Shown: piece after piece, positions 38,348 through 46,814 of the stretch
How positions within the stretch are numbered: the stretch's first letter is position 1
How the letters are laid out: each line of letters starts with the position of its first letter
Origin: Paralithodes platypus
Lineage: Eukaryota; Arthropoda; Malacostraca; Decapoda; Lithodidae
Length of the DNA: 64,000 nucleotides
NCBI GenBank assembly: GCA_032716605.1
Contig: CM064538.1
Span: 19,934,082 to 19,998,081 of the forward strand
Direction: 5' to 3'
Translations under genes and position numbers: made by a program
Notes under the pieces: generated by a model
The model's input: the letters and a program-made list of their open reading frames with translations, nothing else
The model's database searches: none
What the model was told of the DNA's origin: nothing

Positions 38348-40834
38348 CTAAATATCATCTACGTCAGACTCGGAATCTGACTGTTGTGCCACCGGCTCTT
38401 CTTCAATAGCCTTGTTCTGACATGTCTGTAACCTGCACATGTCCGTGCATTTTAGACCATTGCTGAGGCAAGTACACTTAGGGAGTTCGCATGACCGCAC
38501 ACACTTGCAAGACAGTAGCTGCATAACAGCATCTGGTGCTGGTGAGCCTCGCATCCAGTTGACGGCAAGCTTACCGTCCTCATCTGTCATCCAACCACAG
38601 TCTGTTGGGTTCGCAACAAATGGCTGGCTCTGAAGACTTCTCCTCCAGATCGCAGCCTGGTAGTTTGCACGCAGTGCATGCATGAAGAGGCAGTCCTCAC
38701 AAGGAGGGAGTTGACTTGACTCTACCTCTCCACGTCTTGCACAGAACAGCTCATACCGAAGCTTGTTTACCTTAGTTGTGTGGGTAGATGGTAGGTACAT
38801 GTGGCAGGTGATTTCCTGTAGCTTCTCAAAGAGTTCAGGAGACACTTCCCATGAGCGTCCAAGTTCGTGAAAAGCATGCTGGTATGTCTTGTCCATCTTC
38901 ACCTGCTTGAGTGTCGTCATCTTCCCTCGGCCAGCGAATGCACTGACGGTATCACAGCCTGTAAAGGCATGCATACCAATCAATGAATCACACACGCTGC
39001 CTCCCAGTGTGCGGCTCAGTGTGGTGATATCCAGGAATCTTGTCCGGTTCTTCGTCCCGCACTTCTGGAACAGATGGGATGGGATCTTGTGGCACATGCC
39101 AAGACACAACACCATGACGTCTGTATCTTCTGCAGTGATGATGACAGACTTGTTCCCAGATTCTGCTGCATGAAGTGCATGGAGAAGAAGGCGTGTGTCT
39201 GCTTCTTCTTGAGTTGACTTAAGCTCAGGAGCCTCTTCCCACTGCTCTTTGGTGATCTTGAAGCAGCGCTGCTCACATGTGACATACAGCTCCTTGTCCT
39301 TGAGCTTCTCCCTGTGCTGTGGTGCCTTCCATTCTTCTACCAAGAACTTGATAAGACTTGCCTTGTTGGAGGAACTACCGAGTAACTTTCTCCACTGCTG
39401 GATGTTGTGCCCAGGTTGAATGTTCTTGAAATGAATTCCTGTGCCTGCACTTCTTTTGGCTCGTTCTGCATCCTTGATGGATGTCTCCTTGTAGATATCA
39501 AACACAACATCAATGCGCCTGCTCTTAGCACCTTCATGAACAGCGTGACTCAGTGCTGTACCTGCAAGCTGTGAAAAAGTTTTGTCGTTTCCCTTCAGTT
39601 TGTGGACCAGGCTCATCCCATCAATTATGGTAGCAGAGGGCTCGGGTATCACTTCTGCAGGAGAAACATTCCTCTCTAACTCCTTTGCGAGGGCAGCCTT
39701 GTTGGTCTTGCGGAGAGACCCATCACCGCTGGCAAGTGCCCAAGGCAAAGGCCCCAGGGGATGAGCCAAGACATCACTCATTTTGAGCTTTCTGTTCTCG
39801 GCAACAAGGATCATCTGGCCAAATAGGTTCCTGTCAGCCTTTAAGATAACCTCCTTGGCATGGTCTTGTGAGCGTGGCTTCATTCTGATGTTAGTGAACG
39901 TTCTCAGTTTCGTCTTCGTCATCGTGTCATGAAACTGTATAGTTGGCGTATCGATCTCCAGGCGCTCTTCCTTGAAGGCTTGATATGCATCCTCTCCTAT
40001 TCTGTAGGCCCCTAGAAGGTCTTTGACAACTTCTGGTGGTGCCATAGTCGCAGTTGACAAACTGACAAGATCTTCTTGCTCTGCGTTGAAGGGGTTCAAC
40101 CAGCTGGTCTCCATCAGTTGAACTAAAGATTGGACATCGGCCTCATCTCTTCTAATCCTGGGCATCTGTAGGTCTGGGTGGCTGAAGTCAGTATACTTTT
40201 GGCCTACTACCATAGTCCTGAGCTGCCTTAAGTACCTGCTGCGATACTCCGATGTCAGGTAGTACCTGGCGACAGCTCCGCCTTTCAGGCTGAAGCCTTT
40301 TGTGCCCCCTGGTGTCTGGGTGTCTTTGTTGATCGTCTCTTCGATTGTCTGGTCCACAGGGATCCGTCCAAAGGGATTCTTGCTACCGATCTGGACCGAA
40401 AAGCCACCTTGCATGAAGTGTTCATGGACCTCTGGGTGTTCAATGGGCAGTCGAGACATCAAGGCATAGTAGTAGGTTAGGAACCGGGCATAGTTCACTT
40501 TGTCATAGGCAAAACACCACGGTATCATCTGTCGGATTGCTCCTAGGTGGAGCATCCAGTTGCCTTCTCTGGAGGCTCGAATTAAGTCCAGCATGATCTC
40601 AACCATGTCCAGGTATGACATCCAGAATGCTGAGAGGTTGTGTTCATCTCTGAGGGTCTCAAGATAAACTTGGAAAAGCTTCATGATATGTGTGCATGAT
40701 TCACTCTCCATCAGCTCTTGAAAGAGTCCCTGAGACACATTGCTGTGAAAGCTGTTGATGTCCTTCAGTGTTTCATCTAGATGGTGTATGTCCCTTGAAT
40801 GGTTTTCTTCTAGCCATGAAGGAAGCCTTTCCAT
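38348..40834 (-). CDS. Acx-1 ORF: FEN/XPG-like nuclease with C-terminal CXC domain
   Basis: 828 residues. Residues 1-400 are helical with FWMSYLDMVEIMLDLIRASR, a WMLHLGAIRQMIPWCFAYDK block and FGRIPVDQTIEETINKDTQT. The nuclease-like module follows with acidic motifs in FEN1/XPG order: IIDGMS (404), VVFDIYKETSIKDAERAKR (442-460), TQEEADTRLL (541-550), ITAEDTDVMVL (566-576) and HAFTGCDTVSAFAGRGK (622-638, H3TH-like). The C-terminal CKCVRSCELPKCTCLSNGLK plus CTDMC (776-800) is a CXC/tesmin-like cluster. It overlaps the upstream frame by 25 nt in a different phase. An acidic tail ends the protein. A structure-specific DNA nuclease is inferred, not known. Confidence 0.75.
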   Translation of the reverse strand: MERLPSWLEENHSRDIHHLDETLKDINSFHSNVSQGLFQELMESESCTHIMKLFQVYLETLRDEHNLSAFWMSYLDMVEIMLDLIRASREGNWMLHLGAIRQMIPWCFAYDKVNYARFLTYYYALMSRLPIEHPEVHEHFMQGGFSVQIGSKNPFGRIPVDQTIEETINKDTQTPGGTKGFSLKGGAVARYYLTSEYRSRYLRQLRTMVVGQKYTDFSHPDLQMPRIRRDEADVQSLVQLMETSWLNPFNAEQEDLVSLSTATMAPPEVVKDLLGAYRIGEDAYQAFKEERLEIDTPTIQFHDTMTKTKLRTFTNIRMKPRSQDHAKEVILKADRNLFGQMILVAENRKLKMSDVLAHPLGPLPWALASGDGSLRKTNKAALAKELERNVSPAEVIPEPSATIIDGMSLVHKLKGNDKTFSQLAGTALSHAVHEGAKSRRIDVVFDIYKETSIKDAERAKRSAGTGIHFKNIQPGHNIQQWRKLLGSSSNKASLIKFLVEEWKAPQHREKLKDKELYVTCEQRCFKITKEQWEEAPELKSTQEEADTRLLLHALHAAESGNKSVIITAEDTDVMVLCLGMCHKIPSHLFQKCGTKNRTRFLDITTLSRTLGGSVCDSLIGMHAFTGCDTVSAFAGRGKMTTLKQVKMDKTYQHAFHELGRSWEVSPELFEKLQEITCHMYLPSTHTTKVNKLRYELFCARRGEVESSQLPPCEDCLFMHALRANYQAAIWRRSLQSQPFVANPTDCGWMTDEDGKLAVNWMRGSPAPDAVMQLLSCKCVRSCELPKCTCLSNGLKCTDMCRLQTCQNKAIEEEPVAQQSDSESDVDDI

Positions 40835-42489
40835 GCAAGCCTCATCAGTGCTTCATACACGAGCTTGTGTAGTCTCACTGCTCTGTTGTACCTCTTGCCG
40901 TTCATCACTCCTGACACTGATCCTTCTGCGATGATACCTGATTCCACACACAGATCTCTAAGACCTGCATCTTGAAACCTCTTTCCTATGGTGGAGATGA
41001 GATTACAGATTGTGTGGAAGACGCCCATCCTGATGATAATGTTCTTGAATTTCTCTTGTTTCCAGATAACTTCGGCAGCTTTGGCATAGAGTGCTTGATC
41101 AAACACGCACACAATCTTGTTAAGCTGTAAGGACTGCATGATAGCATGCGTTTGTTCCAAGATTTCATTAACGGTGGACATTTCTGTTGCGGGAGCATTG
41201 ATAGTGGGCAGGTAGCTTACAGTGTCCTGAACCACTGCAATGTCTCTGCGCATTTTGATGTTGAACCCAGTCCAACTGCTGATGGACTGGTCCTCATGGT
41301 CTGACATTCGAGTAAGAAGCCAGATATGGTTCTTTGTCTTTGAATCCTGGACTTCCTTGGTAGTGTCGACATACGCAGTCTCAATCCTAGGTGGCCCTGC
41401 CCGCCGCCCAACATTGTATATTGGCAGCATTGATGATGTCTGAGTGATGCTTCTTATCTTGGACTTGGTAATCTCTGGCAGGACTTTCTCTGGCACAGAG
41501 CCTGCAACCTTGGACTGGACAGCAATGCCATTGACTCCATGAGAAGTACCTGCTCCACTTAGGGTCTCTTCAAGTCGGTCAATGTTATCCCAGGCCAGGG
41601 TTGTGAACACACCAGGGTAGATGTTTGCTGGCAGTGGAATGTCATCCTTTGAGCATTCCAGCTTCTGGATACAAAGGGCTGTATCGATCTCCTCAAACAT
41701 TGAGTAAGACACACAGTGACCAAGACGATTCAGAGTTCGGATCAGTTCTGTGTTTCCTGTCAAAGACTTTACAGCATTGGTCAGCAGTACGTGCTTGGGT
41801 GGTTTTGTCTTGCCACTGGTAACAGCAAAGACCAAGTCACTGCCAAAGGAAGTGGCAAGACGTTGAGCTCTTTCAGAGGGAGTTTCACACTCACACTCTC
41901 CTGTCAGCAGGGTGTGCAGGAATTGAGTGACTGCTGCAGGAATGACATTCTGATCTGTATCGGGAGGCCATGGCTGACTCACATCTTGTTTATTGATCTC
42001 ATTCCTCAGCTGCATTCCTGCTTTGGTTAAGACATCTTCAGAGTTAGCTGCTCTTGCTTCTTGCAGGTCTTTTGCCATTTTGTGTGCTTGCCGGGCAAGG
42101 TCGTCCATTGAGAGGCTGCGTGGATAGATTAGAAGCTTTCCTTTCTCATCTGGGACAAAGCGTAGTGATTCTCCAAACTCGGTTTCAATCTTTCGGCGAA
42201 CATGTTTCTTTGTCGCTGGTTTCAGTTGGATAATACCACGGGACATGATGGATCTCTCAAGCCTAGATGTGAGGTTTGTCATAGGCAGTACCTCTGGGTT
42301 GGGGAATAATTTGGTCCTTATATACAAGCAGAGTTCCTCGAGGGCTTCTGTCTCAAACTCTTCGTAGCGTGCTTCCTCGCTTTCTTTCTTCCTGATTTTC
42401 ACCTGCACCCGACCTGGCGGCCGCTGGGAAATCATCTTTTGTGAAGAGTTTGTAGCACGACTTGTGGTAGTGACCCTCTGCAGCAACAA
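40810..42489 (-). CDS. Acx-1 ORF: candidate DDE transposase core
   Basis: 559 open residues. The first 25 or so are an off-frame reading of the zinc-finger segment. Candidate RNase H-fold motifs are TTLAWDNIDRLEETLSG (D301), IVCVFDQALYAKAAEVIW (D464) and MGVFHTICNLISTIGKRFQD followed by LCVESGIIAEGSVSGVM (E516 or E522). The spacing and the 'GVFH' block after the second Asp are typical of large cut-and-paste transposases, and the family is abundant in cnidarians and crustaceans as unnamed proteins. It ends KGFLHG-stop while the next frame starts within it, so a one-base frame change joins them. Confidence 0.65.
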   Translation of the reverse strand: MLLQRVTTTSRATNSSQKMISQRPPGRVQVKIRKKESEEARYEEFETEALEELCLYIRTKLFPNPEVLPMTNLTSRLERSIMSRGIIQLKPATKKHVRRKIETEFGESLRFVPDEKGKLLIYPRSLSMDDLARQAHKMAKDLQEARAANSEDVLTKAGMQLRNEINKQDVSQPWPPDTDQNVIPAAVTQFLHTLLTGECECETPSERAQRLATSFGSDLVFAVTSGKTKPPKHVLLTNAVKSLTGNTELIRTLNRLGHCVSYSMFEEIDTALCIQKLECSKDDIPLPANIYPGVFTTLAWDNIDRLEETLSGAGTSHGVNGIAVQSKVAGSVPEKVLPEITKSKIRSITQTSSMLPIYNVGRRAGPPRIETAYVDTTKEVQDSKTKNHIWLLTRMSDHEDQSISSWTGFNIKMRRDIAVVQDTVSYLPTINAPATEMSTVNEILEQTHAIMQSLQLNKIVCVFDQALYAKAAEVIWKQEKFKNIIIRMGVFHTICNLISTIGKRFQDAGLRDLCVESGIIAEGSVSGVMNGKRYNRAVRLHKLVYEALMRLAWKGFLHG

Positions 42490-43057
42490 GGTCTCTGCTA
42501 ACTAAACCAAGGATTCTCTGGTTGAGTTTCCTTATTGCTGCTCTGCGAATCTTCTCATCTGCTCGTAGCTCAACACACTGTATGAGTGGCTCCCTTGTCT
42601 TTGTTGTTTTTATGTACTTGCTTGACTTCTCGCAGAAGATACATACTTTGGCATACACCCTGCTAGTACTAGGGGCATCCCTTGATGCCCTCCTCCGGGG
42701 GTCGACGCTTGCTGATTCTATCTTGACACCCTTGGCAAGGATAGAATCCAGTGACTTCTTCATTGTAAAGAGACTACGACATTTACGGTGATAATGTATG
42801 TGTGGTATTCCTCCTTCTTCAAGGCCCTTGGCTGCTTCCAGGACTGGATCATGCTGCCTGATTTCTGCAGCCCTGAGCAATGTGTTCCAGGAGTCCAAAT
42901 CCTGTGGTGACACCAGAGCATCGCTGTCATCATCAGAGCAGTGGATGATACAGTCGATCCGTGCTCTCTTCCTCGCAGATGGTTCCATCCTGCCGTCAAA
43001 CAGTCGACACACACCTGCAAAAAATATCACCATTAAACCATGAACAAACAAACACAT
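42353..43057 (-). CDS. Acx-1 ORF: N-terminal zinc-binding segment
   Basis: The biologically likely start is ATG at 42988 (MEPSARKRARID), just after a splice-acceptor-like ttttttgcag/g at about 43010-43022. It carries an acidic stretch (CSDDDSDALVSPQD), then IHYHRKCRSLFTMKKSL, VCIFCEKSSKYIKTTKTREP and AEGHYHKSCYKLFTKDDF, i.e. H-x2-C and C-x2-C clusters as in the Acx-2 N-terminus. The frame leaves the family near 42410 and the transposase frame (40810-42489) takes over. Confidence 0.65.
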   Translation of the reverse strand: MCLFVHGLMVIFFAGVCRLFDGRMEPSARKRARIDCIIHCSDDDSDALVSPQDLDSWNTLLRAAEIRQHDPVLEAAKGLEEGGIPHIHYHRKCRSLFTMKKSLDSILAKGVKIESASVDPRRRASRDAPSTSRVYAKVCIFCEKSSKYIKTTKTREPLIQCVELRADEKIRRAAIRKLNQRILGLVSRDLVAAEGHYHKSCYKLFTKDDFPAAARSGAGENQEERKRGSTLRRV

Positions 43058-43059
43058 TA

Positions 43060-43479
43060 CATGGAAACCACTCTACATATGTTTGCTCCTTCCAATAATA
43101 AATTATCCCCAAAATATAACAAAAAATCCCCAAATATGAAATAAACCCCTAAATATGGAGAAACTTGAAATACACATCGGAATAATTCTTGTAGAGAATC
43201 AAATAAGCTACAAGAGCTGTTAGAATATATTTTTCAATGTTCCCCATATTTAAGGATTTATTCTAGATTTAGAGGAAAATACCCAAAATATAGAGTATAT
43301 TCCGAAATATGAGGAAATTTGAAAAATACCTAGGAACAACTCTGGTAGAGAATATAATTCTACATAGGTGTTCAAAGTTTCGCGATGATTGTGTGATGGA
43401 TTTTAAAGAAAATGAGGAAAACGCCGAGCGTCACGCTAAAAATCTTTATTTTTGGGTAGCGCCCCTATTGCATCAAAAA
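43060..43479. other. Acx-1 5' non-coding region with diverged tandem duplication
   Basis: AT-rich. Two diverged copies of a block: 'aatatggagaaacttgaaat..tcttgtagagaat' and 'aatatgaggaaatttgaaaa..tctggtagagaat'. It probably holds the promoter or a 5' intron of the Acx-1 gene; no specific signal is called. Confidence 0.5.
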
Positions 43480-43611
43480 AATTAGACTAAGCTACCAGTG
43501 CGAGAAGGCTATCATATCTTAATGTACTTACAGTCACTCTATAAACATTTTAGTACCATTCGTGTTTAGTCACCCCAGGTGGTACCGATATCTGGCCTGG
43601 CTCATGGACTA
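43480..43611 (-). repeat. Acx-1 right TIR
   Basis: Inverted partner of 38020-38163, ending ggctcatggacta before the ATT duplication. Confidence 0.75.
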
Positions 43612-43903
43612 ATTGTCTAGACCCCCTTCTTCCTCATGTTTAGCCTCATTTGTTTTCAGATTATAAAACTTTCGCCCTATTAGTTTGGCGATTCTAACAC
43701 CTTTCACCCCATTTCTTTGTAAATAGTAGGACCTTTCGCGCCATTTAGGTGTCGATTTGATCCTAGCGGGCGATAGCGAGCCTGTAATATTAGGAGGAAC
43801 CAGCCTTCGGCCGAAACATTTTCTACCGAAAAATGTACAAATTTATCTTGAAAGGGGTTCTAGGGGATGTTTTTGTAAGCTTGATGGATGTCTAACAAAT
43901 AAA

Positions 43904-44396
43904 TTAACCCCTTCTGTACCGGTATCGTTTTTTGTATTTGATTTCAGCTAGATTTAGACGCTTTTATGTAGCTTAGTAAGGATATATGGTAGCTAAAAGG
44001 ATTAATTGAGATAGTCTATAGCTTTATAATTGGTAGATATCCTTCCTAAGCTGAATAAAATAGCCTATTAGTAGCCAATATAAAGTGAGAAGGACGTCGT
44101 CGGTATAGAAGGGTTTAATATAAAGTGAGAAGGACGTCGTCGGTATAGAAGGGTTTAATATAAAGTGAGAAGGACGTCGTCGGTATAGAAGGGTTTAATA
44201 TAAAGTGAGAAGGACGTCGTCGGTATAGAAGGGTTTAATATAAAGTGAGAAGGACGTCGTCGGTATAGAAGGGTTTAATATAAAGTGAGAAGGACGTCGT
44301 CGGTATAGAAGGGTTTAATAAAGTGAGAAGGACGTCGTCGGTATAGAAGGGTTTAATATAAAGTGAGAAGGACGTCGTCGGTATAGAAGGGTTTAA
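43904..44396 (+). mobile_element. MITE-2, copy with tandemly amplified right end
   Basis: Left end TTAACCCCTTCTGTACCGG at 43904. The interior shares 'tttcagctagatttagacg' and 'aaatagcctattagtagcc' with the copies at 29207 and 53212. The right end 'cggtatagaagggtttaa' is the TIR partner. The last 40 bp, including the TIR and its TTAA, is then repeated about eight times to 44396. It lies inside the MITE-1 copy starting at 37999. Confidence 0.8.
44077..44396 (+). repeat. 40-bp minisatellite born from a MITE-2 terminus, 8 copies
   Basis: The unit tataaagtgagaaggacgtc + gtcggtatagaagggtttaa is repeated eight times, one copy (around 44321) with a 4-bp deletion. Each unit ends with the MITE-2 TIR and TTAA. 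Confidence 0.9.
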
Positions 44397-44454
44397 TAAA
44401 TAAATAAATATATAATAAATACATTAATCGTTGGTTCGTCCTCTTTTAGATTAG

Positions 44455-44532
44455 TGTGTTCAGTTCTGGTTCTCATATTATAAGAAAGATATTTAAAACT
44501 GGAGAGAGTTCAGCGGAGGGTTACCAAAATGA

Positions 44533-44542
<10 letters not shown>
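44455..44542 (+). pseudogene. CR1-type LINE fossil fragment
   Basis: An 88-bp scrap that reads YLKLERVQRRVTKM in one frame, matching the KLERVQRRVTKMIP block of CR1-B. It ends where a (GA)n repeat starts. Confidence 0.6.
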
Positions 44543-44575
<33 letters not shown>

Positions 44576-44592
44576 AAAGTACCTATTTCTTT

Positions 44593-44660
<68 letters not shown>

Positions 44661-45000
44661 GCTGGGGGTAACCAACATGATTCCCAGACTAAGAAAACCT
44701 CTGTGTTTCTTTTTGTTCTCTCTCTCTCTCTCCCTCCCTCCCACACACACAAGAAATAAGTACGTTAGTCTCTCTCTCTATCTCACTCTCTCTCTCTCTC
44801 TCACACACATACATATGTACAGCCACACCCACACAAACACACCACAAGAAATAAGTACTTTAGTCTCTCTCCCTCCCCCACCTCTCTCTCTCTCTCTCCC
44901 CACACACACACACACACACACAAGAGATATATATGTACTCTAGTATCTCTCTCACTTCCCCCCCCCTCTCTCTCTCTTTCTCTCAACTACTACAGCAACA
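44540..45000. repeat. Compound microsatellite region (GA)n, (CT)n, (CA)n
   Basis: (GA) runs at 44540-44573 and 44595-44656, then alternating (CT)n and (CA)n blocks separated by near-identical 'caagaaataagtac' spacers at about 44751 and 44844. Open frames across it are low-complexity artefacts. Confidence 0.9.
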
Positions 45001-45094
45001 ACACGGCCATTAGGGTGTTGCAGCTACCTCCTACATGATGATACGTATAATGTTCTAGTTACTACTATACCGGTAATGAGTTTGCTAAACATCA

Positions 45095-45493
45095 TTAAGG
45101 GGAGATGGGTCGGTTTGCTGGTCCCTCTTTCTTCCTCATGTTTAGCATATTAGTTTGGAGTTTTTAGACGTTCGTTCCGATAGTTTGACGATTTTGATAC
45201 CTCTCGCCTCATTTCTCTGTCAATATTAAGACCTTTCGTGCCATTTAGGTGTTGATATTTTCCTGACGAGAGATAGCGAGCCTGTAATTTTAGAAGGAAC
45301 CGGCCTTCGGCCGGAACACTTACCGAAAATGTACAAAATGTACCAATTTATTTTGAAGGGGATCTAGTGTGTGTGTGTGTGTTTATTTTTGTATTTGTTT
45401 TATTTTTAAGCTTGATGGAGGTCTAGTGAGGAAACTAAAAAATATAATACTACAATAATAAACAGACCAAAAAAACAAGCACTACCCCCTGAA
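45095..45493 (+). mobile_element. MITE-1 (subtype A), copy with internal (GT)n
   Basis: Left end TTAAGGGGAGATGGGTCGG; core 'gagagatagcgagcc', 'ccggccttcggccgg', 'taccgaaaatgtac'; right end ...ccccctGAA (TTAA decayed). A (GT)n tract at about 45370 lengthens it to 399 bp. Confidence 0.8.
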
Positions 45494-45608
45494 GTTTTCC
45501 AAGCTATCCCGAACTGTTCTGAATCATCTCACTATCTCATTATCTCGTGTCTGCTTTATCTGGATTATCTGTATTACCTAGTATCTGTAGTAGCTATAGT
45601 TAATTCAT

Positions 45609-45978
45609 TAAGGGGGGATGGTTCACTTTTTGGGCGATTTTTGCATATATGCATTATTTTTCTAGTTTTCTCCCTAGACATCCATCAAAATTTAAAAAAA
45701 CATCCATTAGATTCCCCTTCTAGATTAATTTGTAAATTTTTCGGTAGAAAAATGTGCCGGCCGAAGGCCGGTTCTTCCAACATTACAGGCTCACTATCGT
45801 TCGCCAGGGAAACAATCGACACCTAAATAGCAGGAAAGGTGTAAATATTGACGAAGAAATGGGGCGAAAGGTCTTCAAATCGACTAACTAAAGGGGCAAA
45901 CATCTTAACATCTGAAAAATAATGGGGCTAAACATGAGGAAGAAAGTGGTCCAGAAAACCGGGCCATCCCCCCTTCAA
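45609..45978 (-). mobile_element. MITE-1 (subtype A), inverted copy
   Basis: Reverse orientation relative to 45095: TTAAGGGGGGATGG left, then gtagaaaaatgtgccggccg, aaggccgg, ggctcactatcgttcgcca, and a right end catccccccTTcAA. It lies about 115 bp from the previous copy in opposite orientation, so the pair could form a large hairpin. Confidence 0.8.
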
Positions 45979-45980
45979 GA

Positions 45981-46129
45981 CAGGCCATAACTCTTGACCC
46001 CTAACCTCTGTAACTCATTAACGACTAGCGTCATTGAGCTAATATTTCTACCATTTAGGAAGGGTCAGCCAGGGAATAGGCGAGAACATGTACAGCCCAT
46101 TTGCTCTAGCCCTTTTTGAGTTACAGAGG
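45981..46129 (-). mobile_element. MITE-5, partial inverted copy
   Basis: Shares acccctaacctct, taatatttctaccat and ttgctctagccctttttgag with the reverse complement of the complete copy at 46815-47028. Confidence 0.6.
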
Positions 46130-46133
46130 ATAT

Positions 46134-46715
46134 CCTCTGATATCCCGAGTTCGAATCCCGGGAGGACCATATGCTTTCATTAATTGTGTTAGTGGTGTAA
46201 TGGTTTACATGCTTATGCTCTGGGTGTGGTGTCCCGAGTTCGAATCCCGGGAGGACCATATGCTTTCATTAATTGTGTTGGTGGTGTAATGGTTTAGATG
46301 CTTATGTTCTGGGTGTGGTGTCCCGAGTTCGAATCCCGGGAGGTCCATATGCTTTCATTAATTGTGTTAGTGGTGTAATGGTTTAGATGCTTATGCTCTG
46401 GGTATGGTGTCCCGAGTTCGAATCTCGGGAGGACCATATGCTTTCATTAATTGTGTTAGTGGTGTAATGGTTTAGATGCTTATGCTCTGGGTGGGGTGTT
46501 CCGAGTTCGAATCCCGGGAGGATTATATGCTTTCATTAATTGTGTTAGTGGTGTAATGGTTTCGATGCTTATGCTCTGGGTGGGGTGTCCCGAGTTCGAA
46601 TCCCTGGAGGACCATATGCTTTCATTAATTGTGCTAGTGGTGTAATGGTTTAGATGCTTTATGTTCTGGGTGTGGTGTCCCGAGTTAGAATCCCGGGAGC
46701 TTCATATGCTTTCAT
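46134..46715 (+). repeat. Tandem array of a tRNA-like unit, 7 copies, 89-bp period
   Basis: Seven units spaced 89 bp apart (the cccgag word at 46144, 46233, 46322, 46411, 46500, 46589 and, after a 1-bp gain, 46679). Each complete unit has an A-box-like TTAGTGGTGTAATGG and a B-box GAGTTCGAATCCCGG 40 or so bp downstream, then gaggaccat and a 14-bp linker. No 5' acceptor strand pairs with the 3' gaggacc and the T stem has a mismatch, so these are tRNA-like and not tRNA genes. Pol III promoter boxes are present in each. Confidence 0.75.
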
Positions 46716-46814
46716 TAGTTTATTCTAGTGCATTGGGGTTTGTAATGGAGGATTAATGTTAAGAACGGGGTGTTCCTTAATTTGTAATATTTAGTATCTG
46801 TATCATCTAGTATC

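Larger units (their letters stand above)
38020..43611 (-). mobile_element. Acx-1, 5.6-kb DNA transposon with DDE-like transposase and XPG-like nuclease
   Basis: Both ends begin TAGTCCATGAGCC (left as read, right reverse-complemented) and share further blocks (gatatcggtaccacc, ggggtgactaa, atatgatagcc, tggtagctta) over about 140 bp. A 3-bp duplication ATT flanks it (38017-38019 and 43612-43614). It is inserted in a MITE-1 copy. Three long minus-strand reading frames follow one another and appear to be one gene with two frame changes, or possibly exons. The combination of DDE-like core, FEN/XPG-like module and CXC end best fits AcademX. Confidence 0.8.
37999..44450 (+). mobile_element. MITE-1 (subtype A), copy interrupted by Acx-1 and MITE-2
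   Basis: The left end TTAAGGTGAGATAGGTCGATT (37999-38019) is cut by Acx-1. The body resumes at 43612 (attgtctagacccccttctt, then cttcctcatgtttagcctca) through the core (cgggcgatagcgagcc, ccagccttcggccg, ctaccgaaaaatgtacaaat) to 43903, and is cut again by MITE-2 (43904-44396). The tail resumes at 44397 (taaataaatatataataaat) to about 44450. Reassembled length is about 370 bp, as for other copies. Confidence 0.75.

Noticed and set aside
44456..44943. Several short frames of RE, SL or HT dipeptide repeats on both strands.
   Set aside because: Readings of GA, CT and CA microsatellites.
46065..46259. 64-residue minus-strand frame with a GFELGTPHPEHK / RDSNSGY pattern.
   Set aside because: It is the antisense reading of the tRNA-like B-box repeat (gttcgaatcccgg), a well-known source of false proteins.
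46134..46715. Seven functional tRNA genes.
   Set aside because: Units lack a 5' acceptor strand and have a mismatched T stem. They are tRNA-like only.
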